A stretch of DNA of 60,000 bases from Polytrichum commune (GCA_950295325.1 OX485803.1:67101554-67161553); one strand, 5' to 3'; positions 35,805-49,020 are shown, counted from the stretch's first letter. The notes: generated by a model not told the origin, from the letters alone. Program-made: numbers and translations.

Positions 35805-38800
35805 ATGGCTACTCCATCAAACTTCTACAAGAATTCTGTGCACGCCTACGCCCGTGAATCGGACCTCTCTTCCGTCCTTGAAAATTTGCACGGTAGGCTT
35901 CCCCTTGAATTCCTCCTCTCTCTCTTGGGACAAATTTTGCATGCGAAATGTCTGTCAGTCTGGACAGGCTGTAGGTGATCAGAGCTCAGGGTTTAGGGAT
36001 TAGGGTTTATGGTTTTGATGTGTTGTCATCCTTTTGAACTACTACACTTATGATTATTTCTTACAAACACTCAAGTTGGTTGAGAGTAGGTCGTCGCAAT
36101 TCTTTGGAAGGGTGCATTTTGGAGACAATGGATGGGGTCAAAGAAATCAATTTTTCTTATAAACCGCCAACTCGTATTTTTCTTTCTTGAAATGTAACAT
36201 TCATTGGAATTTTTTTTCCCAAATGTTGGTTGAAAGATTATGTATATTGGCCATCATCTAATGGAACTTCTATTAGGAAGAGATTATACACATCATTTAG
36301 AACTCTGTAACCAATCTGTTGGACCATATGACATTCTATGAGTGAGGTGAATGTGCTTGAATGTGCTTCACCCTAACAAAATTCGGGTGTGGAGAATATA
36401 ATCTCTTCCTGATGAAGATTAATTACGTGTAGTGGTATTCACCTGACCAAAAAAATGGAATTTAGTCATGAGTTTGTTGGGGTCCCTGGAGCTGATTTAC
36501 TGTACAAGGCATGGATAGGGAAGATATGACATGTGATAGTGCCCATTTTGGCTTTTGCAGCTTACAGGCTTGCAACCGGTGGGGGGTCAGCACCTGCACA
36601 TGAAGAACCTGGAAATGAGTTGGACAAGGAGGAAACAGAGGATGCTACAACAACCAAAGCAGATCACGGTAAGACTTCAATATACTCAGTCTATCAATCT
36701 TTTAATTAACATTCAAGAAATCAAACTATCACTTGGTGTAATTTTCCATAATAGATGTGGAACCTTCCCTGTCTATTGCAATGTGCATGATTCAGATAAT
36801 TTATTTTTTAATTTTCTTTGCATTTCATTTGATTGAATCAGTGTAAAGTCTTGTGCACACATTGGAGTCAGGAAGGTAAGTGATGGTGACAGTTTCAAAT
36901 TTCCAGCTTGTTGGTTTACAAATCTAAATGGATTGTGGAGAGCTTTGAAGGACATTTGACCAGTAGTAGGAGTTTCTGGCTTTTCGTAGAGTCTCCATGT
37001 GTTTGGATGCTCTTAAATCAGATCAATGATACGTAACTCGTGTCAATATGTCGTGCTATTACCAAGAAAAGGTGAAAAGAGAAGACATCATCCATATTCA
37101 AGACATCAAAAGAAGAAGAAATCTACAGAAGTTAATGAAGTCGGATTGCATGTCATGCAAATCAGGTGAGAATTGACCTGCACAGTGACTGATATTTATT
37201 GGGTTTAAAGAAAAATGGGGCGTGAAGAAGTATGTTCAAATAAAACTTGGAAATAAAAAAATTCCAAATAAAATAGCATTTATTGAGGTCAACTCTTGCA
37301 ATTGTCATCTATTCTCACGTTATAAAATCTGGCGTGTGGATCAGTTGAGGGTTTACTTGCTGTTTGTTGGTCTGCAGTAGATTGTATTATTTGCTTCCAA
37401 GAAGTAAATCATGTCCCTAACCATAATTGCTCTGGACATAGTCTCGTGATCTTGAGTTATTTCATCTTATAATAATCTTTAGCATAGTGAATGTTTTTAG
37501 TCTTAACTTCTTAACTTTGTTCAAGATTCACTTTCTGGAACTGTATCGTGACGTTCTTTTCATGCCAAAGGCTTTCTTGGTGGGCAGTGAGGTAGCGAAG
37601 ATGAAGCTTGAAAGTTTGGGTTATCAACCATCTATAGCAGATGCAAATATCGGGCCACAAGGAAATGTACAGTCTTTGCCTCTTCTCATGCATATTTTCT
37701 GCATTTGTTATATTCATCGAGTGAACTGTAAGCAAAAAACAATTCCTGTTTTTGAATGCCTTCCTTCCCGTTTGAATTATGTGATGTGGAAATTGGAAGC
37801 AAGGGGAGCCACCTGAGCTTGTGTGAGGTGGAAATGGTATCATTGTGCAAACCTGGCTTACGTACATATGATTATGATGGATTTTCTGCATTAAATGCAA
37901 GTGGGTTATGGCAGAGAATAAGGTCCAGATAGAAATAAGTCCTGAAAATGTAACTTAATCAGGTGTTAATACAATACAGAAATGATTGAAACATCTGGGG
38001 ATGTGGCAGGCTTCATCTATTTTTGGATATGACCCTTATGAGAGGACTTCTGGTAAGCACTGATATGTCTAACCAGACTGGAGTTTCTTTGCATGTTGTG
38101 GCCCAGCTATAAGAATTCCTCTTCGAATAGAGAACATACCCACATATATGTAATATTACTGCAGATCTGTACGTGGAATGTATTTTTGTCTACATCTTGG
38201 ATTTAGGTTCCTTGCATTTGGATTTCAAAAAGCTATAGAGGCTCTGTAGCGTAATGTTAGACAGAAATTTTAGTTTTCTGGGTTTTATCAAAAGCCAAGA
38301 TGCAATAAACGAGTTGGTTTCCAATCAGATGACAAGAGATTTTCTCGAGCTGGTCTGGGGCAAGAACAAAATGTGTTGACATCTCTTTTGGGTTTTGATA
38401 CTACACAAAGCAGTTCAAGTGACAATGACAATGGTATCCTGCGGCCTCATATTTGATGATATTGTTATGTGTACCATGTGACATTAAAGCTGTAAATTTC
38501 TCATGACTGATAACCTATATTCTTTCGTTTTGGCTATCGTACTCTTTTGTTTATGGTTGTAGTTATAAAGGTATCAAAGACTTCACAATTGCTGCAAGGA
38601 GCACTGTTGACCTATTTGTGTTCCCAGAGGTTTATAGCTGACAGTGTACATATTAAATTGACATCCAACACATGCTATAGGTTGAATTGAAACTTTAGCA
38701 GTCAAGATTTGCAGTCCAGAGCTGGGAATGGACAATATCATATAACCTAGTGTGCCTTACCTTGTGTTAACCTCATCCTTCTCTTTTCCTCTAGGATGTA

Positions 38801-41800
38801 GTGTTGCCAATTCAATTGTCACCCTTCTTTTGCTGATGTGATTATTTACACAGATTCAGGTGTAGCGACCAGTCTGTCAATAATCTCAAGCAGTATATTA
38901 CCAGGAACTGAGGTGGGCGCTAAGGAATTCTCCTTCTCTACATTTCTTTTTCAGCTAGTTTCTGTCAGTCCCTTGTCACATGATCATTGTTGTGCAGAAT
39001 CTATGCTCTACCAAAACTAATAGCTTCTCTTTTTCATCAGCTAGGTAGCTTGTGTGCTTTTAATATGCTAAAAGTTGTCAAATTGAGTCTCTGATCCACT
39101 CATTTCGTTTAGATATCTCATTGGTATGTTATTCAAAGAGTGCAGTGGTATGTACAGAATAAATGAGCAGAATTTCTTATTGTGAAAAGTGACGAGCAAA
39201 TCACTGACAATACATTGTGTGTGGTGATTACAGACCGCCAATGGCGATGTGATTTCAAAAAGGTCGGAACAAAGGTTTGCAGCACCTGGTGAACCTGAAT
39301 GTTGTGTGTGTGGACGCTTTGGAGCATACATTTGTGACGAGGTCTGGGCATGAATTTGCTCTTCTTTCAGATTTCTTCAGTGTTTCCTCTTGTTTGTGAG
39401 ACCATACCCAAAAAATAATTATTCACCATTTGATACTTGAGATACTGAAGTGCAACATTTCTATCAGTTTCTGATGATGTTGACCTTGATTGTGGGTATT
39501 TGGTGGTTGCTGTATAGACAGAAGATGACGTGTGCAGTCTGGAGTGCAAACAAGAAGTCCTACAACTTCGAGCTGTGCAATGTGCCAAGGCTAGCGTGAG
39601 ACTTGCAAACTCAGGACATCATTCCCATTTTTATTTCACTTTGTTGTTAAACTTTCTAACAGAATGATACATAGAACCTATTCCAAATGGTTGCACATGC
39701 ACAATATCAAATGGTAATGACATACCATAAGTAGATTTCTGGCTCATGGAAGGATTGTTTCAGATATCTATTGTGGACATCATCTTCATTTTGAAAATCA
39801 GAAGATAGGATGAGAAGCCTGATTTTGGAAGAATGGAACAGGTTGCAACTGACGGAGAAATTTCATTTGTTGCTCCACATACTCCATCAGGGGCCCTACA
39901 ATTACCTGAGACAGACCCAGAAGAGTGGGACTACAAGAAACACCGTTGGACTTATCGCCACAGCAGTCTCTCTACTTTCCGCTGGTATGTGAGCAATCCA
40001 ATTTTCTTCATCACTTGAAACAGACTCCACTTATTGAGGTGATCGTTTAAAATCCAAGAAGCACAAGAATTCAGTGCTGCTACCTTCGTATTCATTTGCC
40101 ATCAATGTCAATTTGTTGTAGCTGGAAGTGCAAGAGACCTGGTCACCTACCAGAAGACTGTGTCATAAACATGGGCGTTCTAGCACCATCACCTGCAAAC
40201 CCAACACAATATCATGTAAGAATGATATTGCTTCTCTGTTTTTTGAACAATGTCTTTGAACCAAAATCGTGTTGGTGATTTTTTGAGTCCTTTGTACTTC
40301 TTGTAACGTTCGCGTGATTTGTTCGAGCCGTTTTGACATCCTAATGTGCTGATGCTTGCAAACCATTTCTAGCACTTCTTACAAAAGTATGTGAGAAAGG
40401 TTATGTTCTTATAATAAGGCCAAAAGAGGAGATTTCTGTAATCACACACACTTTTGTATTAGTTTCGCATGTGCATGTGCGATCAACTCAATTTACCTGA
40501 GGGCTTCTTTGGGGATTCTTACTATTTATCCTCTACAGGTTCCAGCAAAACAAACTGCGGGCTTAGCCTTACAAGCTCTGTATCAAAGGTGCGGGCCTCC
40601 AAAAGCCTGGTGCTCGGGCATGGCTCTCTTATGTTACGTAGTCTTGATTGTCTCGTACCTATGTCATCATTAAGGAAATTCTACCCTACTCATAAGGATA
40701 TGCACTATCCCGAGCCTGTGCACTAATGACCATCTTCTCTTTGGCATCAGATTTTAGGACAAGCTTTAATAAAGGGGTGATAAACTGTGGTGACATTGTA
40801 CAGGGAGTTTGTTCAATATATATTCCTTAAATCATAGGCTTGATATTTTATCCAAGAGCTGTGCATAGAGGCCATTTTCTACCCTAATAAATCCTAAAGT
40901 ATGACTTTTTATTTGAAGATGCAAAGAGATTGAAGCGCAAGCAAAAACTTCCGTATGTGACAAGTGTGGGACCAGCTTCAACCTAGCCTGCTGCCTTCAC
41001 TGCAGCAAGATATTCTGTGACAGGTTCGCTATTCCTGCATAAGAAATTTAAGCGAAACAGTGACAATTGCTTTTCACATGCAACATGTTATGTTCAGCTT
41101 GTTCTTTGAGTCTCATTACAGAGATGGAAGGTCCCATAAGTTGCATGTGGTGGTGGAGCTTGTGAGCTAGGTTTTTCAGGTGAAGCACAACATCATTAAG
41201 ATAGCCAAATTCATGTGACCATTTTAGAAATCAATGTTCATCTAATCTGGAACCTCAGACAGCCCTGTGTCTGCTAGGAGATGCCCACATGTCCAAAGCC
41301 TTCAGAAGTGTACTTTTAGGAGTATTCCATTCTGTTCACGCGAGGAGGTGGCAATAAAGGACATGACTAATTACTTTTATTTATTTTCAAACAAAAACAA
41401 AACTCTCAGCTGCATAGAAGAGGATGATTTAGTGCTCATCAAGTTGGAGGTATTCTAGCTCTAGAGTTGTGTTCATGCTTTCCTGACTGTTGTGGTTGCA
41501 GTCAGGGCCACCTGACAAGTCACCTGCGAGAATATCCCTTACATCGTCAAGTGTTCTCCTTCAAACTGCATCGACTGGTAATTTGTACTAAGCTGAAGCT
41601 TTTATTCCAATTTCACATGATCTTCACAGTGCTCTTAATGCACCTTTCATTACCTTGCGGAAGGGTCTCTTAAAGGCCTATTCTGAATATGGTTGTAGCC
41701 TCAGTGCAAAAGCATGTTCTCTGGCCCCATTCCATTTTTGTGCACTAAACTTCTGTTGTCTCTATTGCAGTCTTCATAGTTAGCCATTATCAATGTTGTT

Positions 41801-42677
41801 AGTGGAACATGTGATGGAGCTTAAACCCCTGGAACAATGACGTTGTTGTTGATAAAAGGTAGAGTGTCCAAGTTCTTTTTTCCTAGATATGCTTTCGAAA
41901 GACAGGAGCTGAAGAGGGTCAGTTATTTAAGAATTTTTATTTTTTCCATGGGATTTCAGGTCAAGTGCTGTAAGGGTCCATGCCCAGTGGTGGACATGGG
42001 GGATTTGTTTGCTTGCAACTCGTGTATGTCCAAGGCGTTTGACAAATACTACAGCATGTACAAAGCAACTTGGTGAGTTCACCCATTGTGAGTATATTTC
42101 TTCAAATGCCACCAAACCCATTCAAATAACATCTATATGCATCAACTTATTGTCATCTTGGGAATGACAGGAAAGGAGCTGGCTTGAAGATCATTGCCAA
42201 TGCTGTCTGTTGTGATGCTCACTTCAACTGGTATGTTCTCACCAAGTAACTTCACATCAACCAGATACTTGTAACTTGTGATTCAAGTCTCAAATTCAAT
42301 CACTTGGATTATGTTGAGTACTATAAATCTATGACATCTATCAGTAATAACCAAGGCGATTCACCTCGCCTAGAATACAGCCTTGTCTCCAGAACTTCAG
42401 TCAGAATTTGATGGCTGGGGCGAACCAACCCATACACTGGTTCCGTGGAGGCAAGGGTTTAGGCATCCAACAAGGAACGAGTGTATGGGTTGGTTCACCT
42501 AAATCGAATTCGATTAGGCTAGGCAGTAAGCTCTAAGAGTTTTCTTGTACTTGGATTGTTTGTGGATGCAGGCATCGAATGAATTGCCCAAACGCAGATG
42601 TGGAAGATAGCGGTTTACTTCTTAGGGAGGATGGATCTGACCTACATGGAAGCCAGTTAAGTGAATTCCTCTTCTAA
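35805..42677 (+). CDS. Multi-zinc-finger protein (HIT + CCHC + further Cys/His fingers), about 500 residues
   Basis: Exons: 35805-35892, 36561-36668, an unresolved small exon, 37526-37666, 38010-38052, 38329-38433, 38854-38912, 39234-39341, 39518-39595, 39809-39984, 40122-40215, 40539-40588, 40919-41023, 41502-41577, 41960-42072, 42171-42230, 42572-42677. Exon 2 ends in phase 1 and 37526 begins in phase 0, so a linking exon of length 3n+2 is missing from my model. Seen in order: a HIT-like finger ([23 protein letters not shown]), a CCHC knuckle ([14 protein letters not shown]), [30 protein letters not shown]...[18 protein letters not shown], and a tail with [20 protein letters not shown] ending QLSEFLF. 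I recall plant proteins with this last block and ending, annotated only as zinc-finger proteins; the HIT finger resembles that of DDX59, but no helicase motifs are present. Function unknown; nucleic-acid binding is inference. Confidence 0.8.
41121..41168 (+). other. Possible alternative terminal exon of the zinc-finger gene
   Basis: Inside the intron 41024-41501 a CATTACAG acceptor is followed by sequence that, joined in phase to 41023, reads [16 protein letters not shown] and then a stop. The default exon at 41502 instead continues [17 protein letters not shown]. Use of this exon would remove the last zinc-binding blocks. Chance is possible over so short a stretch. Confidence 0.25.
42419..42499. 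repeat. Intronic hairpin with 26-bp stem
   Basis: Arms 42419-42444 (centre gaaccaacccatacact) and 42474-42499 are inverted copies with about 24 of 26 bases matching, separated by a 29-base loop. It lies in the last intron (42231-42571) of the zinc-finger gene. 42678-43399, between the two convergent genes, shows no gene. Confidence 0.6.
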
Positions 42678-43399
42678 ATCAGAATGCACAATCTTGCCAC
42701 TTATTATGTACATTAGGGTTAAGGAGTAGATTTTACTGAGGTGCAAAATAATGTACTTCTACTCATGTACTAAAGGTGATTTATATTGGTGTGAGCACAG
42801 AATAAGATTGTGTCTGTTGAGTCCCTTGTGCAAGAACAAGGGGTTCATCCAGATTTTGAAGTTTGGCATCATGCACTTTAGACATCTGCCTTGCCTTAGC
42901 ACACCTCCTGGTGCAAGATGTGAGCCAAAATACTGCCAATATCCTGTCTAGTATTTACTTGCTGTGTCTTACGGTTGTAAGAAGCACTGTCCATTAACAC
43001 TGTCTCCTTTATATTAAAAGCTTCACACCATAGCTTCTGGCATTGGAAAGGATACACGCATCTTGATTTTGATTATACAATGCTGGGGTGAGATTAAATG
43101 TGCCCCTAATTCTGACCTGTAAAAGGACAGTCAAAGGTCCTCAGCAGCACATGATGGGGCACACACCTCTACTTTCTTTCTGCAAATATCGTCCTGTGTA
43201 AAGGTTTATTGATGGAAGACACTGTTATGATCTAATTTTGAAAAGAATTTGCAAAAGGACAAATGCATTACCAGCACCTGGGAACCAGTATATTAAAATG
43301 GGCCATGGGAGAAAAAGTCTTGAATAAGAATTACGTGACCTGAAGTACATTGTGAAGTGCAACATTCACATGCATATAATAGATGTGGAAACTAGCGTC

Positions 43400-46300
43400 C
43401 TAAGCTACTGTGACAGGCTCTGACAAAGCCTGGAGGATTTTGTCGTCAAGTTCAAATTTGATGTCTTTTTGGTCTCTACCACTGTTGACATAATCCTGAT
43501 ACCGAGCCTTCAAATCCTCAGCCAGGTTGGTCTTGCTCTCCCATCCTAGCTTTGTTTTGGCTGCACGGGGCTCAGCATAGAAATGCTGCATTTACACACA
43601 AGCACCCAGCCAAAGGTCAATTGAGAATCCATAAAAACAACTCGACAGCCAGATTTGGACATCTCTGTGGCACTAAAATTGGTGTGCCTCGTTAACTAGA
43701 ATGGTCTTCATGACTTGTCATGTAGTACTGTGTATCTTATAACACCCTCTTTACTTGCCACCCAATAAATGCAAGTCAATTACTCTGGCTTGATGATGAA
43801 TAGTGTGGTCCATAATATATCAGATATTAGTGTAATTTGCACAAAAATCCACAAGATCTGATGGTTTTGCATATCCTCAAACCACATCCATTGTAAAAAG
43901 TTAGTCAAACATAAGGTATTCCGGTGCTATTCAGGAATTTTTATTAATCCAGTACCCATTGAGTGGTATGTGGTTAGGTGAGGATCAAAGAACAAACAAC
44001 TAAAAGACCCATGCTTATGTCTCTTGACTAGACTACATCTTCAGATTTTATTAGCTACTCCACACTCAATAGTGAACACAATGGGGAGGACCTATGTATT
44101 CAATTAAGGAATCGGCAAACATGCACCTCTAATAACCATAACTAGATGATTGAAAATCCAATTTTCAATCCGATTCTTGTTGATGCTTCATCGGAGATTT
44201 GTTAATTCAACAGTGTCATGGAAATCTAATCTGTAGAAGTTGGAGAAAATGAAAAACTAACTGAATAACACCCACACACCTTAGCCAGAAACCCAAGTGG
44301 CACTAGAGCAATGCCATCAAGTCCTCATGCCACTTGATGAGAGAAGTCGTAAGGGAGAAGAGAAAGAGGGTTAATGCGTACCATGTTGCGGAAGGGAAAT
44401 GCCTTCTTGGCATCCACACCGACTTCCTTAGGATCGTAGTGAACGATTTGTGCCTCCTTCCCAGCTGCTTTTGCACACAATCTCACCAGCCCATCAAAGG
44501 TGGTCGCCCGCTCACTGACAGCATTGAAAATGGAGCCATTTGCAGCTGCAGGCTTTCCGACTGCAAGTGTCAGCATGCTTGACAGGTCCCGAACATGGGA
44601 AATGTTCGTCACCTGAATGCCTGGTGATGGAATTGGAACCGGCCTACCCCTAGCAATTCCTGCAAGACAGTGGCCATCATCGTAAAAAGTAATAAGTCAA
44701 CCTGCGTTGAGAAACTGAGAAGCATTTCTTACTGACAAGTCACAGTTGAAAGCCAAAAGCAATGAGGTGTGACAAGTCATGCACCAATGGAAGCTCAGTG
44801 AGACAAATCTGTAGAATTGTGAATAGTTCGTGATAAGTAAAGGAATTGCATTACTTACGGTCAAAGAACCATTCTTCGCAGTCCTTATTATTGCCATCTC
44901 CAGTCATGTATTGAGGCCGGAATGAAGCCCAGCTCTCAAGACCTAGGCCAGCCAAATAGTTCTCCACTACCTTGTGGCCCGCATCTTCCTTCACAGCATC
45001 CTATTTCAAGAAATTTCCTACAAGAGTTAGGAGGTCTCACGAAAAACAAGGTTGCCAACAAGACCCAGATACTTCCACTAAGGTAGGCGTGCCTATATTG
45101 AATACAACAATAATCTGGACACCTATATTTGAGTGGTGTGTGGTGAAGTGTGGATCTAAGAAATGTCACCAAAAAGGCATGTGTCTAAAAGAGATTGGAC
45201 TACGTCCTCAAAATACCTTAACCACTCTAGGTTAAATAGTCAACATGATTGGGGCGACCTATATGACCACTTTTTGAGCACAATGAATAAACATTCATTA
45301 TGAGCCAAATGGTTACAGGCACGATTTGAATTTGTTCATCATCTTGCACTAATTGTGTGTTTCATATCCTACAAGAAGTTGGGTTAGGGTGCAGAGCGAG
45401 AAGTATCCACCTAAGGCACATCTACCTTAGTATCACCTTCATAGATACAGACTAGGTATTGGGTGCCTATTATAGCTAATGGCAGGGCAACATGTGTCCA
45501 TTATCAAATGTAATGGTCAGTCCATGACATTGTCTCATCGATTTTAGGTGATACATCTTTGTGTCCAATCAGGATAGACACATCAGCAAAATTGTCTGGC
45601 CTGACCACTACGTCATCAAACAGAATGCTTGAGGTTAACAGTCATCCTCTAATTGATGGAGGATGGGGCCACTTAATCCTCAACCTTGGCTGGGGGGCGA
45701 ATCCATTCATAGCTGTGAAGTCAAAATACACAGTTGATGTGTGATCTAACAGTAAAATGCAGGCTCTACACATACATCTGCTGCAGTGTAATGGTGTATC
45801 GGTATGGGAGAGAGAATTATTACCCCCTCGACATGAGGTTGCTCAAAAGAGCTCTTGTAGATACCAGCGCTGCTGATGAAGAGGAACTGCTTCGCACCAT
45901 TAGCCTTAGCCCAGTCTGCTACAGGCCTGTTGCAAAGCACAAAGAAGAAATATTCAACATTGTCAAAAAGATGTCCAAAGTTGTGAATTTTGTTATGTGT
46001 GGACAAACAGGATGTTACGTGGAATGGAAGCCTATAGAGAATTAACTGGATTGTGTTCAACGGTGGAATAATAATATTTATTTAAGAACCTGTACGAAAT
46101 GTTGGGTGCATTGTATGGCGTTTAAGAACAGTTCGGATGCACACACTGACAATGAAAAAAGACAACGCACCCCAGAGGACTAGATAAACTTATAATGCAT
46201 TCAGAGGAAGTAGAAACTATAACAGCACAACGTTTTGGAGCTTGACAGTGGCCTGTGAAGGACACAGGTGCCAGGTTACATCCCTATGTTTACAATTCAG

Positions 46301-47546
46301 CTAACAACTACACTAAACATCTGATTTAATGCCCACACTATTCATCATCGACCCACATTAACTATCTATTGCAATCACCAGGTGGCAACTAGAGAGGTGT
46401 CATATGACAATTGGTGCTACATGACAAGTCATGAAGCCGACTCTAATAAACATGGCACACCAATTTGAATACTACACTAGATCAAATGCATAGTATAGCA
46501 GCCTGTGAAATATCATGCTTCAAGTAGCAAAAAAAATCATGACTTAGTAGCATTGCAGACTTGTAGCCAGGGGCATGAGAAACGTACTGGACAATGTCCA
46601 AGGTCTTGCCATTGTTGTCCAAGACAACATCAAAGGACTCCGACCCAACAGCTGCCCCCAAATCTGAAGGCTCTCCCCAAATAGTCTTCACTCCCATGTC
46701 CCGAAGCTCCTGCACTTGCAGAGACCACACGCACATAGTTCATCAAAAAATCAATCCTTCCAAACATCCGCCACAGTACACTAAACATCTGATTTTAGTG
46801 TGGCCCGCACTATTCATTCATCGACCCACATTAACTGTCTTGCAATCACTGGGTGGCAACTAGAGAGGGTGTCACGTGACACTTGGTGCTACCTTACAAG
46901 TCACGAAGACAGTCTAGTTTGCGACTATAATGTCTAAATAGTCGCCAATTTTAACTACTATGAATGGGCTTTAGGGCTAGTGTCTGTAGAAGCTGAGAAT
47001 GAACAGACGGTAAAGGGAAAGAAAGAAAATAAAATAAAACAACAGACAGTGCAGCTGCAAAATGTGATTGAACCATGGCCCGTGGAGTTGAAGGTAGGAA
47101 AGGGGACAGAAACTTACACCAAAGCGAGAGAAAGGTTGCTTCTTCATTTTGTCGGAGGACTCCTCGCCCACGGTCATGACAGTGACGGAGTGACCAGCAG
47201 CCACCAAATCCTTGGCAGTCCAGAAGCCAATGACGGCGTGACCCCCGCTGTTAGTGTTCACAATCAACACCTTCTTCTGCTCCCCTGCTTCCGCTCGCAC
47301 GGTCAAGAATGCTCCATTTCTGCTGCTGTCCCTCAGGACGCTGCCATTGCTCTGCATGCTCCACGGAAGTGCAAAGCTCCCTGCGAACTGGGCGCGGGAG
47401 GAGATGGAACCCGACACAACAAACGCGGAAGAGAAAACGGAGAGCGACGGGGAGGGAGAGGAGGAGGAGGAGGAGGAGCCGAGGATCGATGAAGCTTGAA
47501 TTGGGCTGGCGAGGGACAGAGTCGTGAAGCTCTGAGCCAGCGCCAT
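43400..47546 (-). CDS. CSP41A: Chloroplast stem-loop binding protein CSP41A
   Basis: Exons (minus): 47546-47118, 46709-46588, 45926-45824, 45000-44859, 44659-44382, 43585-43400. All have GT-AG introns, and phases agree, giving 419 residues (Arabidopsis CSP41a about 406). Residues 1-85 are Ser-rich and basic like a transit peptide, ending near [10 protein letters not shown]. The mature part starts with a Rossmann-type [15 protein letters not shown], an atypical SDR dinucleotide fold. Later come [75 protein letters not shown] and [13 protein letters not shown], all as in CSP41A rather than CSP41B. The family binds and stabilises plastid mRNAs and rRNA and is reported to have RNase activity. The gene faces the zinc-finger gene tail to tail. 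Its start codon abuts a tandem repeat array. Confidence 0.95.
45090..45440. mobile_element. MITE family D copy in CSP41A intron 3
   Basis: The sequence ggacacctatatttgagtgg near 45117 is the same 20 bases seen in the right arm at 22068. It continues with gattggactacgtcctcaaa, ttatgagccaaatggttaca, cgatttgaatttgttcatca and a gtggatacttctcgc/ggcacatctacctta region shared with 35225-35500. Confidence 0.6.
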
Positions 47547-48430
47547 CGCAAATTAGACCTGAAATCCAACAACAATTTGACACATATGTCAATGCGGCAT
47601 CTCGAATCTCTTTGACATTTGCATTGAGAACTCGAAGAGCTACGGGGAGGACAATGAAACGCAGCGAATGGAGCTCTCTCTTGCAAATGTGGGAGGGCTT
47701 GGAAATGGGCGATAAGAACAGGTTATCCAAATTGGACCAGAAACTCAACAAACAGTTCATACATATATCCATGCGGCATCTCAAATCTCTTTGAAAATCA
47801 AGTTGACAACTTGAAATTACGGGCGCTACAACGAAAAGCAGCAAATGGAGCTCACTCTTGCAAGTGTGGGGAGCCTTACAATTGCTGACAAAAATAGGAT
47901 ATCCAAATTGGACTTGAAACTCAACAAAAGTTACACAGATATCAAAGCGACATCTCAAATCTCTTTGACATTTGCAGTGAGAACTCGAAGAATTACGGGG
48001 ACCACAATGAAACGCTGCGAATGGAGCTCACTCTTGAAATTGTGAGGAGCCTTGCAAATGCGGATAAGATACGGATATCCAAATTAAACCTAAAACCCAG
48101 CGAAAAATTGATACATATATCATAGAGGCATCTCAAACCCCTTTGGCATTCACATTGAGAACTCGAAGAATTTGCAGCTACAACGAAACGCAGCAAATGG
48201 AGCTCAATCTTGCAAATGTGAGGAGCCTTGCAAATGCTGATAAGAATAGGAAATCCAAATTGGACGATAAAATCAACATATATTTCACGCATGTCAATGC
48301 GACACCTCAAATCTCATTGACATTCACAATGAGAACTCGAAGAATTCCGGGAACCACAACGAAACGCAACAAAGGGAGCTCACTCTTTCAAGTGTTCGGA
48401 AGCTTTCAAATGCTGACAGGAAGAGTATGA
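47547..48430. repeat. Tandem array, 5 copies of a 176-179-bp unit, upstream of CSP41A
   Basis: The landmark 'gaaactcaac' and variants recurs at 47561, 47740, 47916, 48092 and 48268. Each unit also repeats gcggcatctcaaatctcttt, ttgagaactcgaagaattac, ggagctcactcttgcaa and gataagaataggatatccaa variants. The array begins at the base next to the CSP41A ATG and covers its leader and proximal promoter. On the CSP41A strand the copy nearest the ATG ends ttgttgttggatttcag, an acceptor-like sequence, so a leader intron is possible. Reading frames crossing the array are not the CSP41A frame. Confidence 0.85.
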
Positions 48431-48589
48431 TTTGAGCTCATTCAGAGAAAACCCAGAACTCACAAGGTGTACGATGCAAAACGTGAACGGGACGTGAAGG
48501 ATTCGAGAGCTCTCGATGCCCAGTCCGTGTTGCGAATTGCGATTGTGCGGACCTCCGAGCGCAACCCCACAACGCCAGCTGAAGCTGTC

Positions 48590-49020
48590 GATGAGGGAGA
48601 CGGATGGATGAACTATCTCTTTCCGCGAGTGGATGATAAAGGAGTGGATGTAAATACCCATATAGGAAGGGGTCGCACGTGCTACGTACGAAAATCACAC
48701 TGACGGATAAAACCAAATGGATGATTAATCTCTTTCCGCTTGAAAAGTAGACGATGACAGTGGATGATAAATGAGTGGATGGAAGTACCACCTTTACAGG
48801 AAACCAAAGATTGGATGTAGCGTCGATTCTCATCATTTCAGTCGATGAAGATAGATGGATGGCTTATCTATTTCCGCTTGTGGATTGGATGATATCATAT
48901 GGATTATTAACGAGCGGATGGAAGCAGCTATGTAGGGAGCGGGGTTATAAACGTAGGCTCGATGAGCTTCATCGATAGAACTAAATGGATGGATGATCTC
49001 TGTCTGCTTGTGGATTTTAT
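48590..49020. repeat. Degenerate repeats around 'gatggatga..tctctttccgctt'
   Basis: The phrase atggatga.ctatctctttccgc recurs in varied form near 48605, 48718, 48855 and 48988, usually followed by gtggat. Spacing is uneven (110-140 bp). Similar gatggatg-rich sequence appears at 56080-56570. Confidence 0.5.

Noticed and set aside
41024-41501. Treating the 41121 stop as the end of the zinc-finger gene
   Set aside because: Downstream exons 41502-42677 join in phase and give the ending I recall from plant homologues.
47251-47958. 235-codon minus-strand frame crossing into CSP41A
   Set aside because: It overlaps CSP41A exon 1 in another frame and runs through the tandem array; the CSP41A frame starting at 47546 is supported by family similarity.
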